The notes under the pieces: model-generated
Told to the model about the DNA's origin: nothing
Databases searched by the model: none
Seen by the model: the letters and a program-made list of their open reading frames with translations, nothing else
Made by a program: the position numbers and the translations under genes
Shown: in pieces, positions 1 to 8,421 of the stretch
Numbering within the stretch: position 1 is the first letter of the stretch
How the letters are laid out: each line of letters starts with the position of its first letter
Assembly (NCBI GenBank): GCA_016180645.1
Contig: JACPAV010000005.1
Location: 1-64,000 of the forward strand
Length of the DNA: 64,000 nt
Direction: 5' to 3'
DNA from: Nitrospirota bacterium
GTDB lineage: Bacteria; JACPQY01

Positions 1-1
1 C

Positions 2-2824
2 GCCCCTCCCCTCACGCTCACCAGCGTCGAGGGCGATACGGCCTCAACGTACTACGACACGGTAAACGACTCCAACACGGACATCGTCCTCACCTCCACG
101 GATGCCGTGTCCGGAACATCGGTCTGCCGCTGGTACACAACCGACTCGGGCTACGACGCGGGTACCGGCAACGCCTGCGGAGCCGGCACCAGCTGCTCTT
201 TCACCGGGGCGAATAACGCGGATACCGTCTACACCCGATACATCGCCTGCGTCGATGCAGCCGGGAACGGGAACTCAACGGCGAACAACCTGGACATCAC
301 GTGGACGAACGACTGGACCGCGCCGACGTTCGCCGGCCTCACGAGCGCCACGGCCACTTCCGAAAGCAACGTCAACCTTGCATGGTCGGCCGCTACGGAC
401 ACGCTGACCGCGCAGGGCGCCATCGTCTACCAAATCTGCCGCGAGCCGCCTCAATCGAATTGCCAGGGAAGTTTTAACGCGACGTTTACGACCTCCGCCG
501 GGGCCGTCATCTACGGCGACGGCTCGCTCACGACCGGCAGCGCGGTCTACTACGTTGTCCGCGCCCGCGACGAAGCGGGCAATGTGGACACCAATACCGT
601 CGAAAAGTACGCAGTGACGTGGTCGACCAAGATCGCCCAGGCCATCGCCAACTACTTCAGCTACCAAACCTGCGCCATTCTTGCCGGCGGGACGGTAAAC
701 TGCTGGGGCCGCAATGACTACGGTCAGCTCGGGGACGGGACGACCGTGCAAAAAACGACCCCTGTCGCCGCTACCGGCCTGGCGGGCGTCGTGGCCGTCG
801 CAGGGGGCTTCTATCACACCTGTTCCCTTCTTTCCGATGGGACTGTGAAATGCACGGGCCGCAATAACAGCGGTCAACTTGGGGACGGGACGACGGTCGA
901 CAAGTCAACACCCGTCGCCGTTTCCTCGCTATCCGGGGTACTGGCGATCGCGGGGGGATCTGAACACTCTTGCTCCCTTCATTCCGACGGCACGGTGAAG
1001 TGCTGGGGGTGGAATAGCCAGGGTCAGTTTGGGGATGGGACAGCGGTGAACAAATCGACCCCGGTGGCCGTGTCCAGCCTATCGGGCGCGGTGAACATTG
1101 CAGCGGGCTACGAGCACACCTGTTCGCTCCTTTCCGACGGCACGGTGAAATGCTGGGGGCGCAATGACCGTGGTCAGCTTGGGGACGGCACGACGGGGAA
1201 CATCTCGACCCCCGTGGATGTGAGCAGCCTATCGAGCGTTGTCGCCGTCTCGGGGGGAGACACGTTTACTTGTTCCCTGCTTGCCGATGGTACGGTGAAG
1301 TGCTGGGGGTACAATCTTGACGGTGAGCTTGGGGACGGGACGACGGCGAACAAATCGACCCCCGTGGCCGTGAGCAGCCTCACGAACGTCGTGGACGTCA
1401 ATGGAGGCTACGAGTCCGCCTGCGCCCTTCTTGCGGATGGGACGGTGAAATGCTGGGGCAGAAATCAGAACGGTCAGATTGGGGACGGCACGACCACGAG
1501 CCGAACGACCCCCGTGGCCGTCAGCAGCCTGTCGGGTGCCGTGTCCATCGCGGTGGGCGTCAATACCACCTGTTCCCTCCTTTCCGACGGCACGGTGAAA
1601 TGCTGGGGACTCAATGGCAACGGTCAGCTTGGGGACGGGACGACAACGAACAGAACGACCCCCGTAACCGTCTCCATGCCCGCCGGCCCGATGGGCGCAA
1701 AACTCCCGCGCCTCCACGAATCCACCGCCTCCGGCGCCCCCGCCCGCCCGTGGCGGCTCGGGCTGGCAACCGGCGGCAATCACACTTGTGCGCTCCTCTC
1801 GGACGGACGCGCCAAGTGCTGGGGGCGCAATCATGCCGGGCAAGTCGGGGACGGCTCGGGAAGCAGCCGCACGTCCCCTGTGTTCGTTACGTCTCTCTCA
1901 GCCGCTGTGGCCCTGGCCACGGGAGATTGGCATAGTTGCGCTCTCCTCGCCGATGGGACGGTGAAATGCTGGGGCCAAAATGACGTCGGACAAGTCGGCG
2001 ACGGCAGCACGGCCAACAAGGCCACCCCCGTGGCGGTCTCCAGTTTGTCCGCCGTGGTGTCTGCGACCGGCGGCTCGTATTTCACCTGCGCGCTCCTCTC
2101 AGACGGCACGGTGAAATGCTGGGGACACAACGTGTACGGCCAACTCGGCGACGGCACCACCGCCAACAAGTCCACCCCCATCCAAGTGTCAAGCCTGTCG
2201 AGCGGGGTCGCCATAGAAGGCGGTGGGACCCAGGCCTGCGTGCTTCTGTCGGACGGCACGGTGAAATGCTGGGGACGCAACTTCTACGGCCAACTCGGCG
2301 ATGGAACCACCACGGACAAGAACACCCCCGTCGCCGTTTCTTCCCTCAGCGGCGTGGTCGCCCTCTCGGCAGGCAGTGGAGACTTCGCCGAACGCACGTG
2401 TGCTCTCCTGTCCGACGGCGCCGTCAAGTGCTGGGGCAACAACTCCTACGGCCAGCTTGGAGATGGGTCAGTCGTCACCAAGTCGACGCCGACAGCGGTC
2501 TCCACCCTCACGGGCGCGGTCGCGATCGCAGGAGGTGGGGGCCATTCCTGCGCCCTGCTCGTAGACGGTTCCGCCCATTGCTGGGGCCGGAACGACTACG
2601 GCCAGGTAGGCGACGGTACCACTGCGGGCCGCACGACACCCGTTCCCGTTACAAGCCTGACCAACGTCGTGGCCATCTCCGGTGGCGGCGGCTCCTACGC
2701 CCACACCTGTGCGCTTCTTTCGGACGGCACTCTGAAGTGCTGGGGTGGGAACGATTACGGCCAAGTGGGCGACGGCACCACCGCCAACAAATCCACCCCC
2801 GTTCCGGTCCAAAACCTCCCCTGA
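2..2824 (+). CDS. Secreted protein with two RCC1 seven-bladed propellers (5' end outside window)
   Basis: The frame is open from the first bases, so the N-terminus lies upstream. About 70-200 residues in there is a fibronectin-III-like stretch (DEAGN motif, alternating beta pattern). Then come 14 copies of an RCC1-type repeat of about 50 residues with core CxLLSDGTVKCWGxNxxGQLGDG. Copies 1-7 and 8-14 are separated by a linker of about 25 residues (around 1675-1765), which fits two separate seven-bladed beta-propellers. Each repeat carries two cysteines that could form a disulfide in an exported protein. Family knowledge: RCC1 repeats are binding scaffolds; ligand unknown here. It ends without a visible anchor. 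DNA of the two propellers differs in synonymous usage (see findings). Repeat identity is secure; function is not. Confidence 0.9.
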   Translation, partial: APPLTLTSVEGDTASTYYDTVNDSNTDIVLTSTDAVSGTSVCRWYTTDSGYDAGTGNACGAGTSCSFTGANNADTVYTRYIACVDAAGNGNSTANNLDITWTNDWTAPTFAGLTSATATSESNVNLAWSAATDTLTAQGAIVYQICREPPQSNCQGSFNATFTTSAGAVIYGDGSLTTGSAVYYVVRARDEAGNVDTNTVEKYAVTWSTKIAQAIANYFSYQTCAILAGGTVNCWGRNDYGQLGDGTTVQKTTPVAATGLAGVVAVAGGFYHTCSLLSDGTVKCTGRNNSGQLGDGTTVDKSTPVAVSSLSGVLAIAGGSEHSCSLHSDGTVKCWGWNSQGQFGDGTAVNKSTPVAVSSLSGAVNIAAGYEHTCSLLSDGTVKCWGRNDRGQLGDGTTGNISTPVDVSSLSSVVAVSGGDTFTCSLLADGTVKCWGYNLDGELGDGTTANKSTPVAVSSLTNVVDVNGGYESACALLADGTVKCWGRNQNGQIGDGTTTSRTTPVAVSSLSGAVSIAVGVNTTCSLLSDGTVKCWGLNGNGQLGDGTTTNRTTPVTVSMPAGPMGAKLPRLHESTASGAPARPWRLGLATGGNHTCALLSDGRAKCWGRNHAGQVGDGSGSSRTSPVFVTSLSAAVALATGDWHSCALLADGTVKCWGQNDVGQVGDGSTANKATPVAVSSLSAVVSATGGSYFTCALLSDGTVKCWGHNVYGQLGDGTTANKSTPIQVSSLSSGVAIEGGGTQACVLLSDGTVKCWGRNFYGQLGDGTTTDKNTPVAVSSLSGVVALSAGSGDFAERTCALLSDGAVKCWGNNSYGQLGDGSVVTKSTPTAVSTLTGAVAIAGGGGHSCALLVDGSAHCWGRNDYGQVGDGTTAGRTTPVPVTSLTNVVAISGGGGSYAHTCALLSDGTLKCWGGNDYGQVGDGTTANKSTPVPVQNLP

Positions 2825-2835
2825 TTCTCCTCTTG

Positions 2836-2890
2836 GTAGGCGCACCCTTTACGGGTGCGTCCTCGGACGCAGGCTGAAGCCTGCGGCTAC
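2836..2890. repeat. REP pair (GTAG ... CTAC, two hairpins)
   Basis: Just after the RCC1 stop: GTAG, a hairpin with stem GCGCACCC/GGGTGCG, a spacer, a second hairpin with stem CGCAGGCT/AGCCTGCG, then CTAC. The same architecture is repeated near the RAYT gene at 35 kb with other stem sequences. It may also act as a terminator for the RCC1 gene; no T-tract is present. Confidence 0.7.
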
Positions 2891-2905
2891 CGGTCCAGTG
2901 TATAC

Positions 2906-2961
2906 ATAATGGGTGACAGTATACTCTATTTCAAACAATAGAGTATACTGTCACCGATTAT
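2906..2961. repeat. Long palindrome, copy 1 of a dispersed element
   Basis: Perfect 19-bp arms (GGTGACAGTATACTCTATT and its complement, 2912-2930 and 2937-2955) with a 6-nt loop; outer ATAAT/ATTAT extends the match with one mismatch. It begins directly at the stop codon of the minus-strand YchF-like gene. A second copy lies at 61153-61209. It could be a terminator or a small mobile hairpin element. Confidence 0.8.
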
Positions 2962-4013
2962 CACACGTGGAAGAGGATGTTCAGGACGTCCCCGTCCTTC
3001 ACAACGTATTCCTTGCCCTCCTGCCGGAGTTTTCCCTGTCTCCTGGCCTCGGCCAAGGTCTTGAGCGCAAGAAGGTCGGAACACGTCACCACCTCCGCAC
3101 GGATAAATCCCTTCTCAAGATCCGAATGAATACGCCCCGCGGCCTTCTGGGCGTTCGCTCCTTGCTGGACGCTCCACGCGCGAACTTCATCCTCCCCCAC
3201 CGTCAAGAATGAAATGAAGTTGAGCGTTTTGTAGATATGCCGGACGAACCGGTTCAGAGCCGGCTCCTTCATGCCCAAATCCGTTAGAAACTCCTTCTGG
3301 TCATCCGGACCCAATTGCGCGATCTCCATCTCCATGGCGCCCTGGAGCGTGAAGAGATCGATCTTCAACTCCCCGAGGGTCCGTTCGGCTGAGGAAAGGT
3401 CCACTTTCTTGTCACCGGTATTGGCCACCGCCAGGATCGGCTTCGTGGTCACAAAAGTAAGCCCGGATAGAACCTTCAGGTCCGCCTCCGGAACGAAATC
3501 CGGCCCGATCGGAAGATTCCCCAACAGGCGCTGTCCCATCCTCTCCAGGATCTCGTATTCCCGGCTGCCCTTCTTCCCCTCCTTTTCCAATCGCTGCATG
3601 CGCTTCTCCACCACTTCGTAGTCGCTGAAGACCAGCGACTCCACCATCTTCTTCAGATCCGCGGCGGCATCCACTTTTCCCGAGGGATGAGGAACGGAAT
3701 CGGACTCGAAGGCGCGGACGACAATCACCAGCATGTCGAGGTTTCGGATTTGGGCGAGCGCATCGGAGGCAAGGCCGCCCGTTTCATCGAACCCCACTTG
3801 CAAGTCTTTCAGGACGATCTTGGCGTACACGGTTTTCTTTGGGCGAAACAACGCCAGGAGGTCATCCACGCGCGGATCCGGAACGTTAATGTCCGCGATG
3901 TTCACATCCTTCTTCCCGCCCGCATAGGCAGAAGTGGCGGCGTTCCGGCCGGTCACCGCATTATAGATGGTGGTCTTGCCCGACAAGGGCAGTCCGATGA
4001 GTCCTGTCTCCAT
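2961..4013 (-). CDS. Divergent YchF-type P-loop NTPase
   Basis: 350 residues. P-loop GLPLSGKTT at residues 6-14; central helical insertion at about 125-165; C-terminal TGS-like domain ending KEYVVKDGDVLNILFHV, as in the YchF/Obg-related family (usual length about 363). YchF proteins are cytosolic, ribosome-associated ATPases/GTPases. Odd points: canonical YchF reads GLPNVGKST and has a DIAGL switch motif and NxxE; here the region corresponding to the switch reads LKDLQVGFD and the fourth motif reads ANTGD. It may therefore be a paralogue with altered nucleotide use rather than the housekeeping copy. The hydrolase gene upstream on the same strand ends 6 bases before this start, so they are probably co-transcribed. 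Confidence 0.85.
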   Translation of the reverse strand: METGLIGLPLSGKTTIYNAVTGRNAATSAYAGGKKDVNIADINVPDPRVDDLLALFRPKKTVYAKIVLKDLQVGFDETGGLASDALAQIRNLDMLVIVVRAFESDSVPHPSGKVDAAADLKKMVESLVFSDYEVVEKRMQRLEKEGKKGSREYEILERMGQRLLGNLPIGPDFVPEADLKVLSGLTFVTTKPILAVANTGDKKVDLSSAERTLGELKIDLFTLQGAMEMEIAQLGPDDQKEFLTDLGMKEPALNRFVRHIYKTLNFISFLTVGEDEVRAWSVQQGANAQKAAGRIHSDLEKGFIRAEVVTCSDLLALKTLAEARRQGKLRQEGKEYVVKDGDVLNILFHV

Positions 4014-4019
4014 GGGGCT

Positions 4020-5183
4020 CTATCGCGAACGGACTTCGACGAGGGCTTCGGGGCGCGGCGCAGATAGAAAGTCCAGGCCGGCTGGCTCCCCCTTCAAATG
4101 GGCGCTGAAGAAGGCCGTAACGTAGGCCTGGCCGATGGATCGCGCGATGGCGGGGTCAAGATAGGTGAACTTTTCGCCCGGCTTCGTTTGGCGCTCCCCT
4201 TCGCCGCAGCCGGCGGGGTATCGATCCGTGACCTTGCATATATCCGAGAAGGACATGTGGCCGGCGTCGGCCACCTCCACCTTCCACGCGGGCTGATTCG
4301 CGGTATCGAAGTTCTTCCGGATGTAGGTGTTGCCGATTTCGTAAACCATGTTGTCCTCCTTCGCCAGGAGAAACAGGACCGGAACACGAATCACGGCCAT
4401 CGTGGGTCCGGGGAGCAGCGGATTTTCCATTGGCACGGCGATGGCCAGGCCGGCTTTGAACCGCGAATCCTGATTCAGGACGAGACCCGCGGTGGCCCCC
4501 CCGAAGCTGTGTCCAAAGATGCCCACGCGACTTGAATCGAATCGGCCTCGCAGCGCCGCAGGCACCTCGGCAGAGTCCGCGTCCACTAAAACATCCAGCA
4601 GAAACTCCATATCCCGTGCCCGTGTTTCGAGAAAGTCCGGCGTCAGGAACGCGGCCGATCCCTTGAGACTGTCGAAGAGCGTTCCACCCGTGTGATCCGG
4701 AGCCGCCACGGCAATCCCGTGGCTCGCCAAGCGCTCGGCCAACGAGAAGGACGAAAAGCGCGTACAGCTCATGCAGTGGGAAAAGAGCACAAGGGGCCAC
4801 GGAGCCGTCGATGTATCCGCTTCGGCATCGGTAGCCGAATGTTTCACCAGGGTCGGTCCAGGCTGAGGCGCGGCGCGAAGCAGGCCCGCGTATGTGTCGT
4901 GGTCGGCCCCAGGGACCAGGAATTGCTCCGCCGGCTCCCCCACGCTCGCCCCAGCTCTGGCAGACCCGACGGCCGGATACCACACCTCCACCCAGAAGGT
5001 GCGGGACCGAGCCGCGTCGGTCACCTCGAAGTGCGCATTCCCGACCGGATACGGTCCGGGCGACTCGTACTTCAACGGGGACGGGGAATCTATGGAGCAG
5101 CCCACGAGCAATGCCGCCGCCGTAATGGTCTTTCCGATGGCTTCCAGCAGAATAGGTTTCCGGCGAACATCATCCGCGGGCAT
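4020..5183 (-). CDS. Lipoprotein alpha/beta hydrolase, PAF-acetylhydrolase/dienelactone-hydrolase type
   Basis: About 387 residues from ATG at 5183. An N-terminal hydrophobic stretch followed by LLVGCS looks like a lipobox, so the protein is probably anchored in the envelope. Nucleophile elbow GHSFGG, an oxyanion-like stretch LVLFSHCMSC, a candidate acid in LLAKEDN and catalytic His in DAGHMSF fit the platelet-activating-factor acetylhydrolase-like group. The reading frame stays open further upstream to 5357, but that DNA is REP-like repeat, so I prefer the ATG at 5183. Substrate unknown; an ester or lactone is likely. It precedes the YchF-like gene by 6 bases. Confidence 0.8.
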   Translation of the reverse strand: MPADDVRRKPILLEAIGKTITAAALLVGCSIDSPSPLKYESPGPYPVGNAHFEVTDAARSRTFWVEVWYPAVGSARAGASVGEPAEQFLVPGADHDTYAGLLRAAPQPGPTLVKHSATDAEADTSTAPWPLVLFSHCMSCTRFSSFSLAERLASHGIAVAAPDHTGGTLFDSLKGSAAFLTPDFLETRARDMEFLLDVLVDADSAEVPAALRGRFDSSRVGIFGHSFGGATAGLVLNQDSRFKAGLAIAVPMENPLLPGPTMAVIRVPVLFLLAKEDNMVYEIGNTYIRKNFDTANQPAWKVEVADAGHMSFSDICKVTDRYPAGCGEGERQTKPGEKFTYLDPAIARSIGQAYVTAFFSAHLKGEPAGLDFLSAPRPEALVEVRSR

Positions 5184-5330
5184 AAAGCCTGCGCCTGCCA
5201 CGGATACAGATTCCTGGTAGCCGCGGGCCATGTTACATGCCGCACCATCCGTGGTGCGGCGACATATCATGGTCCCATACCATCCGTGGCATGGGGCTTC
5301 AGCCCGCGTCATTGCGCCGCAGGTCTTCCA
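5184..5330. repeat. Degenerate REP/hairpin region
   Basis: Contains a GTAGCCGCGGGC start (5217), a perfect 9-bp stem GCCGCACCA/TGGTGCGGC (5239-5260), a diverged copy of the same stem and GGGGCTTCAGCCCGCG (about 5302-5317). The latter matches the stem type at 18397. It sits between the divergent hydrolase and TetR genes. Confidence 0.55.
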
Positions 5331-5406
5331 TTGTCCGATCATGGCGCCATTGTTCACAACGCCACCCCAAAATCCAGCCCTGAGCCCCCACCTCTTGACA
5401 AATTAC

Positions 5407-5437
5407 GGTGACTCTGATTCACTGACGTTATGTCACC
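5407..5437. promoter_or_regulatory. Possible operator overlapping the tetR start
   Basis: GGTGAC and GTCACC are inverted around 19 bases, overlapping the ATG of the TetR-family gene. TetR proteins usually bind such inverted repeats at their own promoter. Weak evidence: the arms are only 6 bp and far apart. Confidence 0.2.
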
Positions 5438-6086
5438 CACTGAAGCCGTCCGTACACCCTCCGAATCCCGCGCCCCACGGAGCCGGAAGGCCCGAAAAGC
5501 CGCGACCCGGGATTCACTCAAACGCGCCGCCCTGAGTTGCTTCGCGGAAAAGGGCTACGCCCAGACCCAGATCGCCGATATTGCCGACCGTTGCGCCGTA
5601 GCGCACGGCACGTTCTACGTGCACTTTTCGAGCAAGGAGCAACTCATCGAGGAGCTGCTCCAGCAATTCAACGCGGGCCTAGTCGAACGCCTCCGGCCGA
5701 TCTGGAGCCCAGGCCGTCCGCTCGACCTCCGCCGCACCGTCCGGCAGACCGCCAGGGCATTCCTGGATTACTGGGCCGACCACCGCGACCTCGTCCATGC
5801 CTATGCCCAGCGGGCGGCCGCCGGCCTCAGCGTGGAGTCGCTGCGGGATGGCATCAACCCTCCCGTCGCACAGTTTCTCATCGGGGCACTCAAGTCCGTC
5901 GCTCCGGACTCGAAAGCCGACCATCCCAGCCTCGAACTCACCGCGCATGCTCTCCTGTCCATGTGGCTCCGCATCGGGATGCAGGCGCTGTTCAATCCCT
6001 CCGTAACTCGACGGGAAGCGGAGGACACACTCGTCCGACTCACCTTGGGCTCTCTCCAATCCTGGATGAATCCCAAAAATCGATAG
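5430..6086 (+). CDS. TetR/AcrR-family transcriptional regulator
   Basis: 218 residues. After a basic, disordered leader of about 27 residues comes a typical TetR helix-turn-helix: RDSLKRAALSCFAEKGYAQT, then IADIADRCAVAHGTFYVHFSSKEQL. The C-terminal ligand domain is helical and unassigned. It ends 12 bases before the radical SAM gene, so it likely controls the downstream cassette (radical SAM enzyme, small peptide, membrane protein) and itself. No good ribosome binding site precedes the ATG; a start further inside the leader is possible. Confidence 0.9.
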   Translation: MSPTEAVRTPSESRAPRSRKARKAATRDSLKRAALSCFAEKGYAQTQIADIADRCAVAHGTFYVHFSSKEQLIEELLQQFNAGLVERLRPIWSPGRPLDLRRTVRQTARAFLDYWADHRDLVHAYAQRAAAGLSVESLRDGINPPVAQFLIGALKSVAPDSKADHPSLELTAHALLSMWLRIGMQALFNPSVTRREAEDTLVRLTLGSLQSWMNPKNR

Positions 6087-6098
6087 GGGGAAGTCACC

Positions 6099-7481
6099 AT
6101 GAACCAACTCGATCACCCGCCGGCCGGTTCCACCGGACCGTTTCCGCCGCCTCCAGTAACGTCCAGGTCGCGTGAGATTCCGGTTCAGAGGGAGCCGTCG
6201 AGTCCGCAGCCCCCTCGGGCGAGTGCTCTGACCCAATCCTATGCCGCGATGCAGCCACGCCCGCTGGCGGAATTCAATCTTTACCGCCCCAAGCCCGGCC
6301 ATCCCGATTGGCCGAGGCTCGCCGCCGAGGCGAAACAGCTCGCAGACGAGATTCTGCCCACGCTCGAACGTCCGCGCACCGGTCGCCACGACCTCGGGCG
6401 AAAATTGGGAAGCTACCGCACGGTCGTCCGGAATTACCTGGACAATCGCCGACGTGCCAAAGCGGGTCGGGAGGATCTGCGTCCCCTCTACTTCATCTGG
6501 ACCACCCTCCGCTCCTGCAATTTCAGTTGCACGTATTGCGACGATCATCAGGGCCACAAATACCCGGACCTACCGAATGACGGCGTTCTCAACACGGAAC
6601 AAGGCATCCGCCTCCTGGAGATCATGCGCACGCGCACCCCGTCGGTCTACTTCGCCGGCGGCGAACCCACCATGCGGCAGGACCTGCCCACGCTTACCCG
6701 CGCGGCCCGTAATCTGAACTACTACCCCATCATCATCAACACCAACGCCAGCCTCATCCACCGATGGCTGAAAAAGGAATCCTGGAAAACCTGGCTGGCC
6801 GATACGGACTTCATCGTGGTAAGTCTCGATGCGCTCGATCTTTCTCTCCTCAACGACATGTGGATTTATGGACGATCCCAGGACGTTCTCCGCAATCTGC
6901 TCCTCCTCCGCGAACTGGCCGAACCGATGAACTTCAAGCTCATGGTCAACACAGTCATCCAGCCCGGCCATCTCCAGGAAGCGGGGGCGGTTCTGGATTT
7001 CGCGAACGATCTGGGCATCACGTTCTGTCCCGTTCCTATGAATATCGGGCCGACCATCAATGCGGCGCTCAAGGGCGACGGCGAATACCTCGCGCTGGCC
7101 GACCGGATCCTGGAGCGAAAACAGCAGGGCTATCCGATTACCGGCTCCCTGCGCATGAACCGGCGGTTGCTCCACTCGGAACCCCTCAACTGCCGGAACA
7201 CGGTCAAGCCCCACATCGATTTCGACGGCCGCCTGGTCTGGCCCTGCAAGGCCACGGTGAACGTGAAACCGGAATACATCAACGTGCTCGATTTCAAGGA
7301 TGTGGACACGCTGTACGACTATGCCGCTTCGAAGGTGAACCCGACGAAATTCCACGGTCCCGCCTGCAACCAGTGCGGCGCGAACTGCAACTGGGCCCAG
7401 AACTATACGACGGATACCTATTTCAACGGCCTCGTCCACCCTTTGAGCATGGTCCGGGATGCCTTCGAGTTCCTGAGCTGA
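6099..7481 (+). CDS. Radical SAM protein with C-terminal SPASM-like cysteines
   Basis: 460 residues, preceded by a good ribosome binding site (AGGGGGAAG). The radical SAM cluster motif CNFSCTYC lies at about residue 138, and the SAM-binding GGE-type motif FAGGEPTMRQD follows. C-terminal cysteines (NCRN, WPCK, then CNQCGANC) look like an auxiliary iron-sulfur site of SPASM/twitch type. The first 110 residues are proline-rich and then helical, without a known domain. Substrate unknown: SPASM proteins modify peptides, proteins or small molecules. A 28-codon ORF follows directly and is a conceivable peptide partner, though that is speculation. Confidence 0.85.
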   Translation: MNQLDHPPAGSTGPFPPPPVTSRSREIPVQREPSSPQPPRASALTQSYAAMQPRPLAEFNLYRPKPGHPDWPRLAAEAKQLADEILPTLERPRTGRHDLGRKLGSYRTVVRNYLDNRRRAKAGREDLRPLYFIWTTLRSCNFSCTYCDDHQGHKYPDLPNDGVLNTEQGIRLLEIMRTRTPSVYFAGGEPTMRQDLPTLTRAARNLNYYPIIINTNASLIHRWLKKESWKTWLADTDFIVVSLDALDLSLLNDMWIYGRSQDVLRNLLLLRELAEPMNFKLMVNTVIQPGHLQEAGAVLDFANDLGITFCPVPMNIGPTINAALKGDGEYLALADRILERKQQGYPITGSLRMNRRLLHSEPLNCRNTVKPHIDFDGRLVWPCKATVNVKPEYINVLDFKDVDTLYDYAASKVNPTKFHGPACNQCGANCNWAQNYTTDTYFNGLVHPLSMVRDAFEFLS

Positions 7482-7495
7482 TTCCAGGACGACCC

Positions 7496-7582
7496 ATGCT
7501 CACTTTCTTGACGATTGCGGTGGGACTACTCCTGCGGTCCATGGCGCGCCGCAGAAAGGCGCGCAACCGCCCCTCTGCATGA
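7496..7582 (+). CDS. Possible 28-residue membrane peptide
   Basis: Starts MLTFLTIAVGLLLRSM and ends in a basic RRRKARNR tail, which is a one-helix membrane peptide pattern. Its TGA overlaps the ATG of the next gene (ATGA at 7579-7582), suggesting translational coupling. It lies 14 bases after the radical SAM gene. It may be only a leader ORF for the next gene. Confidence 0.35.
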   Translation: MLTFLTIAVGLLLRSMARRRKARNRPSA

Positions 7583-8355
7583 CTCTCGGCCTGGACGCCC
7601 TCACAATCGCGACCGTCAGCCTGCTGATTTGCGCAGCCGCCGATCGCCTCCGTTGGATGCAAATGTTGGTCCCGGCCATCATCGCCTTCCGCATGCTGGC
7701 CGTCTGGGGAATGATTCGCCGCCGTCCATCACACTCCCTCACAGCCGAGATCGTGTTCTTTTCTGTCTGCCTCATCCTGGGGGCGTTCAACGACTGGAAC
7801 ACGGTTGTGCGCCATCGCGTATACGACTACCTCGTGCCGAGCGATCTGGTTCCCTGGTCGTCGATCCCTTCGTGGATGCTGCTCTATTGGGGAATGATTC
7901 TTCGATTCATGCACACCCTCTCCGTGCAACCCTTTTTCCAATCCCCGCGTACAGGGAAGCCCGCCGCACCCCGGTTCATCGACCGGTGGCGTGTCCCCAT
8001 CGAGATCGCACTCGTGCTCGTCACGCGACAGGCCATCTATCGCTTCCCCCTCGACCCCGTGCTCTCCTGGCTGCCGTTTGCCGCCGCGCTGATCCTCTTT
8101 CTCCTCTTGTTCCCACTCGGTCGGGGCGAACGGCGGCTCTTCGCGTTTCTCGCGATCGGCGGCCCCCTCGTGGAGATCCTCTACATCCGAGTGGGCGCTC
8201 TTCATCAATACCCTCTGGGGGGGTTGGGAGGCGTACCCCTTTGGATCGCCCTTTGGTGGATTCTGGCCGGGTTGATCTGGAAGGATCTCTCCCCGCCCAT
8301 CTTCGGTTTCATCGCGAGAGCGTTTCCCGTGGCAAACACCCGCGCCCCAGCCTAA
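7579..8355 (+). CDS. Polytopic membrane protein of unknown function
   Basis: 258 residues with about seven hydrophobic segments spread over the full length; a conserved-looking C-terminal stretch YPLGGLGGVPLWIALWW. No motif I can assign. It overlaps the small upstream ORF by four bases and ends the TetR-radical SAM cassette, so it may transport or anchor the product of that cassette. Confidence 0.7.
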   Translation: MTLGLDALTIATVSLLICAAADRLRWMQMLVPAIIAFRMLAVWGMIRRRPSHSLTAEIVFFSVCLILGAFNDWNTVVRHRVYDYLVPSDLVPWSSIPSWMLLYWGMILRFMHTLSVQPFFQSPRTGKPAAPRFIDRWRVPIEIALVLVTRQAIYRFPLDPVLSWLPFAAALILFLLLFPLGRGERRLFAFLAIGGPLVEILYIRVGALHQYPLGGLGGVPLWIALWWILAGLIWKDLSPPIFGFIARAFPVANTRAPA

Positions 8356-8369
8356 GATAGGCTACTCTG

Positions 8370-8381
8370 CGAAGCGCTTCG
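8370..8381. other. Perfect 12-bp palindrome
   Basis: CGAAGCGCTTCG between the membrane protein and the C45-like gene. No T-tract follows, so it is at best a weak terminator or a binding site. Confidence 0.2.
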
Positions 8382-8421
8382 TAGCACGAGCGCACTCGCG
8401 GATCCGATCACTCGATACATC

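Noticed and set aside
275-877. 200-codon minus-strand frame opposite the RCC1 gene
   Set aside because: Shadow of repeat-rich coding DNA; similar shadows recur opposite other repeats.
680-2800. Regular repeat of about 150 bp that looks like an array
   Set aside because: The period is a coding one (RCC1 blades), units are in frame and there are no spacers; not CRISPR.
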